A stretch of 64,000 nucleotides of DNA from DASSNR01 sp036278935 (lineage in GTDB: Bacteria > Gemmatimonadota > Gemmatimonadetes > Gemmatimonadales > Gemmatimonadaceae): assembly GCA_036278935.1 (NCBI GenBank), contig DASUKA010000146.1, positions 35,401 through 99,400 on the forward strand, written 5' to 3'. Under the pieces are notes generated by a model. That model made no database searches. It saw nothing but the letters and a program-made list of their open reading frames with translations, and was not told the origin of the DNA. Position 1 is the first letter of the stretch. Each line of letters starts with the position of its first letter. Below, one piece after another: positions 14,911 to 24,517 of this stretch. Both the position numbers and the translations under genes were made by a program.

Positions 14911-16569
14911 ATGCCATCTCGCCGAACCCCGCTGCGCCCCCTGCTCGCCGCATTGCTCATCCTCGGCCTCCCCGGCGCCGCCATGGCGCAGGCGACGGTC
15001 GGCCTGGGGGATGACGCCACCACCCTGCCGGGCGGCGCGCTCCGTTTCAGCGTCGCGAATCTCTGGACGCGCTTCGATTCGCGCTTCGACAGTACCGGTG
15101 CCCAACAGTCGTTGGGTGCAGCGCTCACGAGCGACGCCGCCGGCGTGGCGCAGTTCGAGAATCTCGCGCCGCTCCAGCGCGACGTCCGCTCGCTCTCGGG
15201 ACTCTCGAGCTTCACCGTCGATATCGGGCGCACCGCGGTCTTTGCGAATGCCCGTGTGCGGACCACGCCGATCAGTCTCGAGTTGGGGCTCACGCATTGG
15301 CTGCAGATCGGGGTGCGCGTGCCGATCGTGAGCACGCGCACGGGCGTCGCGCTACGCACCAATCAGGCAGGTCCGGCCGGGAACGTGGGTGTGAATCCAG
15401 GGCTGACCAGCGGGTCGCCGGCTGCGGCGGCGAATGCGCTGCTGCTTCAGCAGTTCGCTTCCGCCGACTCGGCACTGAACGGGCAGATCGCCTCATGTAC
15501 CGCAGCGCCCACCGGCGCCAACTGCGGCGCGGTGCTCGCCGCCGGCCCTGCGCTGCTCGCCCAGGCGCAGGACGTCGCGGCCGGCCTCTCGCGGGTGTAC
15601 GGTGGCTCGTTCTTCGTGCCGCGCACAGGCAGCATGGCGGATACCGCCATCCGGGCACGAATCGCGGGTCTCGGAGCGCGCTTTGACAGTCTGGGCATTT
15701 CCGCGATCACCGCAGGCGGCCCTGCCGGATCGGACACGCCCGCGGGTGCCGGCGATCTCCAGCGCTTCATCACTGACGATGCCTTCGGGCTGGCCGGAGA
15801 CTCGCTGCAGTCGATAGAACGCACTGGCGTGGGCGACGTGGAGCTCTCCGCCAAGGTTCAATGGCTCAGCACGCTGGGGCAGGCCCGTCGCCTGCATCCG
15901 CCGAGGGGGGTGCACCTGCGCAGCGCCATCACGGGCATCCTGCGGCTGGGGACGGGCAAGCCAAGCGCACCGGGTGACTTTCTCGGCGTCGGGACCGGCG
16001 ACGGGCAGACCGATGTGGAAGTGCGCTCCGAAAACGACATCCTTTTCGGGTCGCACTTCTGGACGAGTCTCGTGGGAGTCTACGGCGTTCAGCTGGCGGA
16101 TCAGCGCGTCATGCGCATCGCGGACCCCACGCAGCCGGTTGCCGCGGCCTTCCGGCAGTTTCCGGTGGACCGCGATCTTGGCGATTACGTCGCATTGAGC
16201 GTCGCGCCGCGGCTGACATTGGGCGATTACTTCTCGATAGGAGGGCAGTATAGCTACTGGCGGAAAGCACAGGACCACTACACCGGGACCTTCTCCACCA
16301 CGAATCTGGCGGGCGACACCGTCACGCTCGACGCCTCCATTCTCGATCGGCAAACGACGCAGCGGCTCCAGCAGGTGAGCGTCGGCATCGAGTATTCGAC
16401 GGTGGCGGCCTACGCTGAAGGGCGTGCCGGCTTCCCCATCGAGATCAGCCTGGTGCATCTCGTTTCGGTGGCCGGTTCCGGCGGCTTCGCGCCAAAGACC
16501 ACACAGGATGCGATCCGCATTCGCCTCTACGCGCATCTCTTCGGCGGACCGATGTGGGGACGGCACTGA
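14911..16569 (+). CDS. outer-membrane beta-barrel protein, function unknown
   Basis: The 552-residue protein starts MPSRRTPLRPLLAALLILGL and has a signal peptide ending AAMA. The mature part is rich in alternating hydrophobic strands (for example ELGLTHWLQIGVRVPI) and a long Ala/Gly-rich loop at about residues 150-260. The closing strands IRIRLYAHLF lie a few residues before the end. It resembles Gemmatimonadota outer-membrane proteins without known substrate, and shares its overall layout with the protein at 5478. An in-frame TTG lies 6 nt upstream. It ends 27 nt from the convergent recN stop. Confidence 0.68.
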   Translation: MPSRRTPLRPLLAALLILGLPGAAMAQATVGLGDDATTLPGGALRFSVANLWTRFDSRFDSTGAQQSLGAALTSDAAGVAQFENLAPLQRDVRSLSGLSSFTVDIGRTAVFANARVRTTPISLELGLTHWLQIGVRVPIVSTRTGVALRTNQAGPAGNVGVNPGLTSGSPAAAANALLLQQFASADSALNGQIASCTAAPTGANCGAVLAAGPALLAQAQDVAAGLSRVYGGSFFVPRTGSMADTAIRARIAGLGARFDSLGISAITAGGPAGSDTPAGAGDLQRFITDDAFGLAGDSLQSIERTGVGDVELSAKVQWLSTLGQARRLHPPRGVHLRSAITGILRLGTGKPSAPGDFLGVGTGDGQTDVEVRSENDILFGSHFWTSLVGVYGVQLADQRVMRIADPTQPVAAAFRQFPVDRDLGDYVALSVAPRLTLGDYFSIGGQYSYWRKAQDHYTGTFSTTNLAGDTVTLDASILDRQTTQRLQQVSVGIEYSTVAAYAEGRAGFPIEISLVHLVSVAGSGGFAPKTTQDAIRIRLYAHLFGGPMWGRH

Positions 16570-16596
16570 GCTTCACGCCCTGGCGGCGTGGGACGA

Positions 16597-18312
16597 CTAT
16601 TTCTTTCGCGCGAGCTTGCGGCGGGAGGGGGCGGGCGCAGGCGCCGCGTCCGCCGCATGGTCCAGCAACTCCCGGGCATGCGCGCGGCTCACGTCACTCT
16701 CGCTGTCGCCGCCCAGCATGCGTGCGATCTCGGCAACACGCGCATCGCCCTCCACCACGTGCGTCGCCGCCGTCGTCATGCCATGGTCCTCGCCCTTGGT
16801 GACGACGATGTGATGGTGCGCGCGCGCGGCAATCTGCGCCAGGTGCGAGATGGCGAGCACCTGATGATGAGCCGCCACGCGGCGCATCGTATCTCCCACT
16901 TGGAGCCCGACTCGCCCGCCGATTCCCGCATCCACCTCGTCGAACACCAGTGTGGGCACCCGATCCAGACGCGCGAGAATCGTCTTGAGCGCAAGCATCA
17001 CGCGTGACAACTCGCCCCCGGACGCCACCCGCGCCAGCGGCCGCGCCTCATGACCGACATTGAAGGCGACGCGGAACTCGATGTCCTCGGCGCCGGTGGC
17101 CGCAATGGCGGCGCGTGGTACGAGCCGGACCTCCAGGCGACCGTTCGGCATCCCCAGTTCGGGCAGCATGGCCTCCACGGCGGTCTCGAGGTGCGTGGCC
17201 GCCTCGGCACGTGACCGCGTGAGCGATGCCGCCTCGCGCACGAGGGCGTTCCGCGCCTCGTCGCGACGCCGCTCCAGCGACTCCAGATCGAGCGCCGCGG
17301 TATCCAGCAGGGCGAGCTCGGCGCGCGCGCTCCGGCCGGCTGCGATCACGTCGTCCAGCGTGGGCCCGTACTTCCGCGTGAGCGCGAAAAGAAGATCTCG
17401 CCGGCGCTGGACGGCATCCAGCCGCGCAGGGTCCCGCTCCACGGCGTGCGCATACTCGCTCAACGTCCGAGCCAGCTCCTCGAGCGCGTAATACCCGCTG
17501 TCGAACAGCTCCTGCAGCCGCGCAAGTGATGCATCGATACGCTGAATGGTATCGAGCGAGCGCTGCACCGTGGCGAGCGTCGGGAGCACGGCCCCATCCT
17601 CGCCATCGAGCGACAGCGCCATTCCGGTCGCGAGCGATTCCAGCTCCTCCGCGTGCTCCAGCTTGTGCGCTTCCTCCTCGAGCTGCGCATCCTCTCCGGA
17701 CGCCGGCGCCGCGTGCTCGATCTCCTCGGCCACGAAGCGGAGATAGTCGGCCCGGCGCTCCGCATCGCGCTGCCGGGCGCGCAGCGTCTCCAGCTCGCGC
17801 GCAGCCGCGGCCGCGGTGTCGAACACAGCGTGCACGCGCGCCGCCTGCTCCACGGAGCCGCCGAAGGCATCGAGCACATCGCGTTGCGCCCCTTCGCCAA
17901 GCAGCGTCTCCGCCTCGTGCTGCCCGTGCAGGTTCACGAGCAGCCGCCCGATGCGCGCGAGCAGCGCCGCCGAGGCATTCGTGTCGTTCACCCACGCGCG
18001 CGATCGACCGCTGGCCGCGATTTCTCGGCGCAGCACGACGACGGGCTCCGAGTGATCGATCCCCTGCTCCTCCAGCAGCGCCATCAGCTCGGAGCGGCCG
18101 GCGATGTCGAATACAGCTTCCACTGAGGCGCGTGCAGCGCCCGTGCGAATGAGGTCCGGGCTCGCCCGCTCGCCGAGCAACAGCCCGAGCGCCCCGACGA
18201 CGATGGACTTGCCCGCGCCGGTTTCGCCCGTGAGCACGTTGAAGCCGCTCGAGAGTGAGACCGTCAACGATTCGATGATCGCGAAGTTGGTGATGCGGAG
18301 TTCCGTCAGCAC
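16597..18312 (-). CDS. recN: DNA repair protein RecN
   Basis: The 571-residue SMC-like ATPase acts early in double-strand break repair. Walker A is GETGAGKS at residues 29-36 directly after the conserved MLTELRITNFAIIESL start. A long central coiled coil follows. The ABC signature is RVASGGELSRVMLALK, and Walker B is TLVFDEVDAGIGG. A basic lysine-rich tail ends the protein. Its ATG overlaps the nadK stop by 7 nt, the classical nadK-recN arrangement. Confidence 0.95.
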   Translation of the reverse strand: MLTELRITNFAIIESLTVSLSSGFNVLTGETGAGKSIVVGALGLLLGERASPDLIRTGAARASVEAVFDIAGRSELMALLEEQGIDHSEPVVVLRREIAASGRSRAWVNDTNASAALLARIGRLLVNLHGQHEAETLLGEGAQRDVLDAFGGSVEQAARVHAVFDTAAAAARELETLRARQRDAERRADYLRFVAEEIEHAAPASGEDAQLEEEAHKLEHAEELESLATGMALSLDGEDGAVLPTLATVQRSLDTIQRIDASLARLQELFDSGYYALEELARTLSEYAHAVERDPARLDAVQRRRDLLFALTRKYGPTLDDVIAAGRSARAELALLDTAALDLESLERRRDEARNALVREAASLTRSRAEAATHLETAVEAMLPELGMPNGRLEVRLVPRAAIAATGAEDIEFRVAFNVGHEARPLARVASGGELSRVMLALKTILARLDRVPTLVFDEVDAGIGGRVGLQVGDTMRRVAAHHQVLAISHLAQIAARAHHHIVVTKGEDHGMTTAATHVVEGDARVAEIARMLGGDSESDVSRAHARELLDHAADAAPAPAPSRRKLARKK

Positions 18313-19169
18313 CGGCCCTGGTCATCGCGCCCCCTGAGCCCGCCCCAGCTCAGCTTGCGGCGCATGCGCGTGAAGAAAGTGGTATCGGGAAAGCGTACCA
18401 CGAGCACCGGCTCGCGCGCACGCTGTACCGCGAGCGTGTCTCCAGGTGCGAAGGTCGCGCCAACCTGCCCGTCGATCGTCACCAAAAGTTCGTCCGGCCC
18501 ATCTTCCGCACGCACCAGGATCTGAGCGCTGGGCGGAAGGATAACGGGCCGCACGGCCAGGGTGTGCGGCGAGATGGGGGTGAGGACGATCGAGTCGAGC
18601 GTGGGGACGACCACGGGCCCTCCGGCGGAGAGGCTGTATGCGGTGGATCCTGTAGGCGTCGAGATGATCATCCCATCGGCGGCGTATGCGCCGATCAGCT
18701 CATCGTTCACGAGCACGTGCAGGCGTACCACGCGGGCGAAGCCGCCCTTGTGCAGCACCACGTCGTTCATGGCGCGCCACCGCGTATCGCCGTGCCGCGA
18801 CGTGCGAGCTTCGAGCGTCATGCGCTGCTCGGCGGCATACGCACCGGCCGCGAAATTCTCCAGCGCCAGCTCCAGCTCCTCGCCGCTGCATGCGGTCAGG
18901 AACCCCAATCGGCCCAGGTTCACGCCAAGAATCGGCACGCTCCGCCCATCGAGCAGGCGCGCGCCGCGCAGCATGGTCCCATCACCACCCAGCGTGATCA
19001 GGGCATCGAGCTCCGCGGGATCGAACGCGCCGTTGCGGCTCGCCGTCAACCCGAGCGCCTCCTCGAAGGCGACCCGCATGCCGAGCGCCGGCGCGCGCTG
19101 CTCGATCGTCCTGAGCACGCCGGGGAGCCCCGCATAGCGGCGATTGCCCACCACGCCGACGCGCATCAC
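18306..19169 (-). CDS. nadK: NAD kinase
   Basis: The 287-residue enzyme phosphorylates NAD to NADP. Motifs are GGDGT at residues 61-65, NDVVLHKG, and the STPTGSTAYSLSAGGP active-site stretch. The start is either GTG at 19169, which overlaps the dxs stop as GTGA, or the next codon ATG at 19166. Placement between dxs and recN fits the common dxs/nadK/recN cluster. Confidence 0.94.
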   Translation of the reverse strand: MMRVGVVGNRRYAGLPGVLRTIEQRAPALGMRVAFEEALGLTASRNGAFDPAELDALITLGGDGTMLRGARLLDGRSVPILGVNLGRLGFLTACSGEELELALENFAAGAYAAEQRMTLEARTSRHGDTRWRAMNDVVLHKGGFARVVRLHVLVNDELIGAYAADGMIISTPTGSTAYSLSAGGPVVVPTLDSIVLTPISPHTLAVRPVILPPSAQILVRAEDGPDELLVTIDGQVGATFAPGDTLAVQRAREPVLVVRFPDTTFFTRMRRKLSWGGLRGRDDQGRC

Positions 19170-21058
19170 CCCGCCATCGCCTCGCTCTCGTGCAGCGCAC
19201 GCACGCGCCGTGCGATGCCGGCCGCGTCCAGCCCCGCCAGCGCCAGCTGCCGCTTGCGCGGCGCCTGTTCGATGAGCGTGTCGGGAACCCCGTGCACCGC
19301 CACCCGAATTGAGGGCTCGATGGCCTCGATCACCGCTGCCATGCGCGCACCGAACCCGTTCACGATGGTGCCCTCCTCCACCACCAGCAGCTGCTTGTGC
19401 CCCGCAACGATCGCGTGGAGCGTGACCTCATCGTAGGGCTTGAGGAAGCGACAGTTCACCACGCTCACGTCCAACCCGTCGGCTGCCAACTCCTCTGCCG
19501 CCGCGAGCGATGGCAGCACCATGGTGCCGACGGCCAGAATGGCCACGTCCTGTCCCTGGCGAAGCACCTCCCACGTGCCGTACGGCACCGCCGGGATATC
19601 GGAGATCGGCCCCACCACATCCGGGGCGGCATCGCGTGGGTAGCGCACCGAGAATGGGCCAGCCGTGTGGGCGAGCCCCGCGCGGAGGAGCCCCAGCAGC
19701 TCGGCGCCATTCTTTGGCGCGGTGATTGTCATGCCGGGCACGGCGAGCAAGTACGCGATGTCGTACAGCCCCATGTGCGTGGGCCCGTCTTCGCCCACGA
19801 GCCCCGCGCGGTCCAGGCAGAACAGCACCGGCAGATGCTGGAGGCTGACATCGTGGATGATGTTGTCGTACGCGCGCTGAAGAAACGTCGAGTAGATGGC
19901 TACCGCTGGTCGGATCCCCTGCGTGGCCAGCCCCCCAGCGAACGTGACCGCGTGCCCTTCCGCGATGCCGACGTCGAAGAAGCGATCGGGATACCGGCTG
20001 GCGAAGTGATTGGTACCGGTGCCGGTCGGCATGGCGGCCGTGATCGCGACCAGATCGGGGTGCTCGGCCCCGAGCTCGGCCAGCCCCTTCCCGAACACCG
20101 CCGTGTATGCGGGGTTCGCTGACGATACCGTGCGCGCCTTTCCCGTAGCGGGGTCGTGGTTGGCCGGCAGCGCATGCCATTTCTCGTGGTGCTCTCCGGC
20201 CGGGAAGCCCTTCCCCTTCTGCGTGACCACGTGCACGAGTCGTGGCGTGCGCAGCGCCTTCACGGCGGTCATCGTCTCCATGAGCGCGTCGATGTCGTGA
20301 CCATCCACAGGCCCGAAGTAGCGGAAGCCCAACTCCTCGAACAGCACGCCGGGCGTGAGGAACGACTTGACGCTCTCCTCCCAGCGCCGCACCAGCCCGC
20401 CCACCGCCGCCAGCCGGCCTGGCAGCTCGTCCACGACCTGTCCGATGGCGCTGCGCATGCGATTGTAGATCGGATTGCGCTGCACCGAGACCAGGTACTG
20501 CGAGATGGCCCCGACGTTCGGCGCGATGGACATCTCGTTGTCGTTGAGCACCACGAGAATATCGCGGTCCGACGCGCCGGCGTTGTTCAGTCCTTCGTAC
20601 GACAACCCCGACGTCAGTGCGCCGTCACCCACCACAGCCACCACGCGGAAGTCGGCTCCCTTGATGTCGCGCGCGGTCGCGATGCCCAGCGCGGCGGAGA
20701 TCGCCGTGGCCGCATGGCCAGCGCCGAACGCATCGTACTCGCTTTCCGTGCGCTTGAGGAAGCCGGAGATCCCATCCTCCCGCCGCAGCGTTTCGAAGCG
20801 GTCCCGCCGCCCGGTGAGCATCTTGTGCGGGTACCCCTGGTGCCCCACGTCCCACACGATCTGGTCGCGCGGCGCGTCGAACACGGCATGCAGCGCCACT
20901 GTCAGCTCGACAACGCCGAGCCCCGCCCCAATATGCCCACCGGTGCGCGAGCAGCTGTCGATAAGCGCGGCGCGCAGTTCCGCGGCGAGCTCTCGCAGCT
21001 GGTCGCGCGAGAGCGACTTGAGATCGGCGGGTCCGTTGATGCGTTCGAGGAGAGACAT
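19166..21058 (-). CDS. dxs: 1-deoxy-D-xylulose-5-phosphate synthase
   Basis: The 630-residue thiamine-diphosphate enzyme makes DXP from pyruvate and glyceraldehyde-3-phosphate, the first step of the MEP isoprenoid pathway. The TPP-binding motif is GDGALTSGLSYEGLNNAG followed by ND. WDVGHQGYPHKML carries a conserved catalytic-region His, and YDIAYLLAVPGM is typical of the transketolase-like middle domain. A prenyl synthase gene lies upstream on the same strand, separated by a 141-nt repeat-bearing spacer. Confidence 0.96.
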   Translation of the reverse strand: MSLLERINGPADLKSLSRDQLRELAAELRAALIDSCSRTGGHIGAGLGVVELTVALHAVFDAPRDQIVWDVGHQGYPHKMLTGRRDRFETLRREDGISGFLKRTESEYDAFGAGHAATAISAALGIATARDIKGADFRVVAVVGDGALTSGLSYEGLNNAGASDRDILVVLNDNEMSIAPNVGAISQYLVSVQRNPIYNRMRSAIGQVVDELPGRLAAVGGLVRRWEESVKSFLTPGVLFEELGFRYFGPVDGHDIDALMETMTAVKALRTPRLVHVVTQKGKGFPAGEHHEKWHALPANHDPATGKARTVSSANPAYTAVFGKGLAELGAEHPDLVAITAAMPTGTGTNHFASRYPDRFFDVGIAEGHAVTFAGGLATQGIRPAVAIYSTFLQRAYDNIIHDVSLQHLPVLFCLDRAGLVGEDGPTHMGLYDIAYLLAVPGMTITAPKNGAELLGLLRAGLAHTAGPFSVRYPRDAAPDVVGPISDIPAVPYGTWEVLRQGQDVAILAVGTMVLPSLAAAEELAADGLDVSVVNCRFLKPYDEVTLHAIVAGHKQLLVVEEGTIVNGFGARMAAVIEAIEPSIRVAVHGVPDTLIEQAPRKRQLALAGLDAAGIARRVRALHESEAMAG

Positions 21059-21065
21059 GAGGCGT

Positions 21066-21191
21066 GGGTTGTGAGTTATAAGTTATGAGTGATGAGTCGT
21101 GAGCTTGGGCAAAGGCCGCGTTGGGCAGTGGGCGCTCTCGGTCCGGGGCGCAGCATGTACCTCTCAGCACTCACAACCCGCAACTCATAAC
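21066..21191. repeat. degenerate GTTGTGAG inverted repeat between ispA and dxs
   Basis: GGGTTGTGAGT at 21066-21076 is exactly reverse-complemented at 21169-21179, and GTTATGAGT at 21082-21090 at 21183-21191. The left side is a run of degenerate GAGTTATGAGT-like units (21070-21102). It occupies nearly the whole spacer. Related runs occur in other spacers of this window. Confidence 0.65.
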
Positions 21192-21199
21192 TCATGACC

Positions 21200-22126
21200 C
21201 TATCGTTGTCGCGCCACCGCAAAGTGCGCCAGCCGCTCCAGCGATGGCGTGAGCACGCCTGAGCGCTCGAGCGCCAGGCAGGCCTGCTCCGCGAACGCAC
21301 GTGCACGCGCCATCGCTCCTTCTACACCGAGCAGGGCCGGATAGGTGCTCTTGCGGAGCACTGCATCCCGCCCCGCCGTCTTACCAAGCTGGTCGCTGCT
21401 GGCGGTGGCATCCAACACGTCATCCGTCACCTGGAAGGCCAGTCCGACGGCGTTCCCGTATTCAGCGAGGGCGCCGACCACATCGTCGCTCGCGTCGGCC
21501 GCCATCGCCCCTATCTCTACGGCCGCGGCGATGAGCGAGCCCGTCTTTGCGCGATGGATGCGCTCCAGCTCCGCAAGCGAAAGCAAGCGCCCCTCCCCTT
21601 CCAGATCGAGCAGCTGCCCGCCGACCATTCCACCGCCGCCGGACGCCTGCATCAGCTTCCGAACGATCGCGCCACATGCGGCGTCCGGCAACCCGAGCCC
21701 GCGCGCGGCGTCCATCGCCGTGCGCACGGCCAGCGGCACCATGACGAGGCCGGCCGTCATCGCGTGCGCAATGCCATAGACGCGATGCGTCGTCGGACGG
21801 CCTCGGCGCAAATCGTCGTCGTCCATGCACGGCAGATCATCATGCACCAGCGAGTAGCTATGCACCACCTCCACCGACGCCGCCAGCGCGCTGGCGTTGC
21901 CGCTGCCGCCCGCCGCGCGATAGGCCGCGAGGAGCAGGATTGGACGCAATCGCTTGCCCGGGCCGAGGAGACTGTACCGCACCGCCGCGGCGACGCCGGG
22001 TGGCAGGACGTGCAGCGATCGATCGCAGACGACGTGCAGCGCCGCGTCTACGGCCGCCCGGTCGCCAGCGTCGAGCGCCGCGGCCGCGCTATCCGGCGGT
22101 GAGCTTGGCGAGCGCAAAACCGCCAT
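21200..22126 (-). CDS. ispA: short-chain polyprenyl diphosphate synthase (farnesyl/geranylgeranyl type)
   Basis: The 308-residue trans-isoprenyl synthase condenses IPP with allylic diphosphates. The first Asp-rich motif is in HDDLPCMDDDDLRRG (an insertion between the Asp pairs is typical of bacterial FPP/GGPP synthases). The second is QVTDDVLD. GKRLRP near the N-terminus binds diphosphate. Context in an xseA-xseB-ispA-dxs cluster matches ispA of many bacteria. The exact chain length cannot be read from sequence. It overlaps xseB by 38 nt. Confidence 0.9.
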   Translation of the reverse strand: MAVLRSPSSPPDSAAAALDAGDRAAVDAALHVVCDRSLHVLPPGVAAAVRYSLLGPGKRLRPILLLAAYRAAGGSGNASALAASVEVVHSYSLVHDDLPCMDDDDLRRGRPTTHRVYGIAHAMTAGLVMVPLAVRTAMDAARGLGLPDAACGAIVRKLMQASGGGGMVGGQLLDLEGEGRLLSLAELERIHRAKTGSLIAAAVEIGAMAADASDDVVGALAEYGNAVGLAFQVTDDVLDATASSDQLGKTAGRDAVLRKSTYPALLGVEGAMARARAFAEQACLALERSGVLTPSLERLAHFAVARQR

Positions 22127-22304
22127 CCTCGTCTTCCGTCAGGACACGCACCTGCCCTTCCGCCTCGGCCAGTGTGGCGGCAGCGGACTTGAGGCGCTGT
22201 ACGCCTTCATTGAAGAGCGCGAGTGCCTGGTCCAGGTCGAGATCGTCGTGCTCGAGCGCCGCGACAATGTCTTCAATACGACGGAGATCGGCTTCGTAGG
22301 GCAT
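22089..22304 (-). CDS. xseB: exodeoxyribonuclease VII small subunit
   Basis: The 71-residue helical protein MPYEADLRRIEDIVAALEHD matches XseB, the small subunit that joins XseA to degrade ssDNA. ALALFNEGVQRLKSAAATL corresponds to the conserved helix. It sits 6 nt after the xseA stop and overlaps the start of ispA. The length is normal for the family. Confidence 0.92.
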   Translation of the reverse strand: MPYEADLRRIEDIVAALEHDDLDLDQALALFNEGVQRLKSAAATLAEAEGQVRVLTEDEDGGFALAKLTAG

Positions 22305-22310
22305 GAAGGC

Positions 22311-23633
22311 TCAGCGGGAGGATGGGCCGCCGGCGGAGTCGGAGCCGGCCGTACGGTGTAGCTGATCAACAGTCGCCCGAACGGTGCCGTCGCGCAAGAC
22401 GAGATCAAAGGCCTGACCCGGTGAGAAGCTCGCCACGCCCTGGAGCGTCGCGCCGCCCGGGTCGCGCGCCACCGCGTACCCGCGCCCCAGCACCGCGAGC
22501 GGACTCAGCGCATGCATCCGGGCGCCAAGCGCCGAGAGCGTGGCGGCATGGCGTTCCAGGGCGTGGGTGGCGCCGTGCTGCAGGGCACGCGCCGCCTGTG
22601 CCAGCCGCATCTGTTCCCGTGCGGTGCGCCGCTCCATCCCGTCGCGCAGCGCCAGCGCGTCGGCGGCAAGCCCGGCCCGGAGGTCATCCAGCACCGGCAC
22701 GGCGGTCTCCGCGGCCGCCGATGGGGTGGCCGCACGAACGTCCGCCACCAGATCGCAGAGCGTCACGTCCACCTCGTGCCCCACCGCGGAGATGGTAGGC
22801 ACCGCGCACGCGGCCACCGCGCGCGCCAGATGCTCGTCGTTGAACGCCCAGAGATCCTCGCGTGCCCCCCCGCCGCGTCCGATGATGACCAGCTCCGCGC
22901 CTCCCCACCGGCTCAGGCGCCCGATGGCGGCAGCCAGTTCGCCCGCAGCGCCGTCGCCCTGCACCCTGGCCGGAGCAACCACAATCTCCACCAGTGGGCA
23001 CCTGCGGCGAATCACCGCGATGATGTCGTGCAGCGCCGCTCCCGAGGGACTTGTCACCACGCCCACGCGGCGCGGGAAAGGTGGAAGCGGGCGCTTGCGC
23101 TCGTCCGCCAGTAGCCCGTCGCACTCCAGGCGCACTCGCGCCTCCTCCAGCGCTTTGCGCCAGAGTCCGTCACCAGCCGCTTCCATGGCAGTGACCTTGA
23201 GTTGCACGTCGCCGCGTGCCGTGTACATCGTGAGCTGACCACGCACGGTCAGCTGCATCCCGTCGTCCGGTGCGGCGGGAATGCCGTGCTGGTCGCGCGA
23301 CCAGACGACGCATCGGATCTGGGAAGACTCATCGCGCAGACAGAAATACCAGTGGCGATTCCGGTGCGCCTTGAAGTCGCTCACCTCGCCCCGCACCCAG
23401 AGCGGCGTGAACGCCCCCTCCAGCACGTCCTTCGCGATCCGCGTAAGCGACCCCACCGATACGGCGGATGCCGGCGAAGCGCCGGGAATGGACGCGAGTC
23501 CGCCGCCGGTAACCCACCCGCCGTCTCCTTCGCCGTGCAGCGAGCTCGTGCCGGCCGACGCGGCAAAGAGGTCCGGCTCGGCCTGCGGAGCCTGGCGGCC
23601 GCCCGCCGGGCGCGTGGAGCGCCGACGTGTCAT
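22311..23633 (-). CDS. xseA: exodeoxyribonuclease VII large subunit
   Basis: The 440-residue nuclease subunit degrades ssDNA from both ends. The first 55 residues are low-complexity. An OB fold follows, with LWVRGEVSDFKAHRNRHWYF at about 80-99. The catalytic domain has GVVTSPSGAALHDI, IIGRGGGAREDLWAFND and PTISAVGHEVDVTLCDLVAD. A helical region and a short C-terminal domain complete it. ATG 23633 overlaps the folD stop as ATGA. The reading frame upstream of this ATG has no conserved sequence. Confidence 0.94.
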   Translation of the reverse strand: MTRRRSTRPAGGRQAPQAEPDLFAASAGTSSLHGEGDGGWVTGGGLASIPGASPASAVSVGSLTRIAKDVLEGAFTPLWVRGEVSDFKAHRNRHWYFCLRDESSQIRCVVWSRDQHGIPAAPDDGMQLTVRGQLTMYTARGDVQLKVTAMEAAGDGLWRKALEEARVRLECDGLLADERKRPLPPFPRRVGVVTSPSGAALHDIIAVIRRRCPLVEIVVAPARVQGDGAAGELAAAIGRLSRWGGAELVIIGRGGGAREDLWAFNDEHLARAVAACAVPTISAVGHEVDVTLCDLVADVRAATPSAAAETAVPVLDDLRAGLAADALALRDGMERRTAREQMRLAQAARALQHGATHALERHAATLSALGARMHALSPLAVLGRGYAVARDPGGATLQGVASFSPGQAFDLVLRDGTVRATVDQLHRTAGSDSAGGPSSR

Positions 23634-24517
23634 GCGGTAAGGGAGCGCTGCGCCGCGCGAAGCGTGTTCTTCAGCAGCATGGCGATGGTCATCGGTCCCA
23701 CCCCGCCAGGCACGGGCGTGATGCGCGATGCCACCTCGCGTGCGCTCACGAACTCCACGTCCCCTACCAGCCGGTAGCCTCTGGGCAAGGCGGCATCCTC
23801 CACGCGGTTGATTCCCACGTCGATCACCGTCGCGCCCGGGCGGATCATCTCGCCGGTGATCATCTCTGCGCGCCCCGTCGCCACGATCAGAATATCGGCC
23901 CGGCAGGTATGCGCGCTCAGATGCCGAGTGCCGCTGTGACAGACCGTCACGGTGGCGTTCGCATGCCGCCCCTGCTGCACCATGAGCGCCATCATGGGCT
24001 TCCCGACGATGTTGCTGCGACCCACGATCACGCACTCCGCGCCACGCGTCTCCACCCCGCTCCGCACGAGCAGTTCCTGCACGCCGGCCGGTGTGCAGGG
24101 GATGAAGCCGTCCGACTGCCCGATGAGCATCTTGCCGACGTTCACGGGATGAAAGCCGTCGACATCCTTGTCCGGCCGGATCGCGCGGATGATGGTGTCC
24201 GCGCGGATGTGCGGGGGAAGCGGCATCTGGACGAGGATGCCGTGGATGGCGGGGTCCTCGTTGAGCGCGCGCACCTCGGTCAGGAGCTGTACCTCCGATG
24301 TGTCGGCCGCGAGCCGTCGCGTCACGCTATACATCCCCGCGCGTTCGCAGGCGCGCCCCTTGTTGCGCACATACACTGCGCTCGCCGGATCCTCCCCCAC
24401 CAGAACGACCGCCAGTCCGGGGCGCACGCCGCGCTCCACGAGTGCGGCCGTCTCCTCGGCCACCTCGGCGCGCAGCGCTTCGGCGATCGCCGCGCCGTCG
24501 ATGAGCTCAGCGGGCAA
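23630..24517 (-). CDS. folD: bifunctional methylene-THF dehydrogenase/cyclohydrolase FolD
   Basis: The 295-residue enzyme converts methylene-THF to formyl-THF. The catalytic-region YVRNKGRACERAGM includes the conserved Tyr and Lys. Other motifs are HGILVQMPLP, DVDGFHPVNVGK, the NADP-binding VGRSNIVGKPM and PVPGGVGPMTIAML. The only usable start is TTG at 24517, which overlaps the rny stop region by 11 nt. The next genes downstream are xseA and xseB. Confidence 0.94.
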   Translation of the reverse strand: MPAELIDGAAIAEALRAEVAEETAALVERGVRPGLAVVLVGEDPASAVYVRNKGRACERAGMYSVTRRLAADTSEVQLLTEVRALNEDPAIHGILVQMPLPPHIRADTIIRAIRPDKDVDGFHPVNVGKMLIGQSDGFIPCTPAGVQELLVRSGVETRGAECVIVGRSNIVGKPMMALMVQQGRHANATVTVCHSGTRHLSAHTCRADILIVATGRAEMITGEMIRPGATVIDVGINRVEDAALPRGYRLVGDVEFVSAREVASRITPVPGGVGPMTIAMLLKNTLRAAQRSLTA

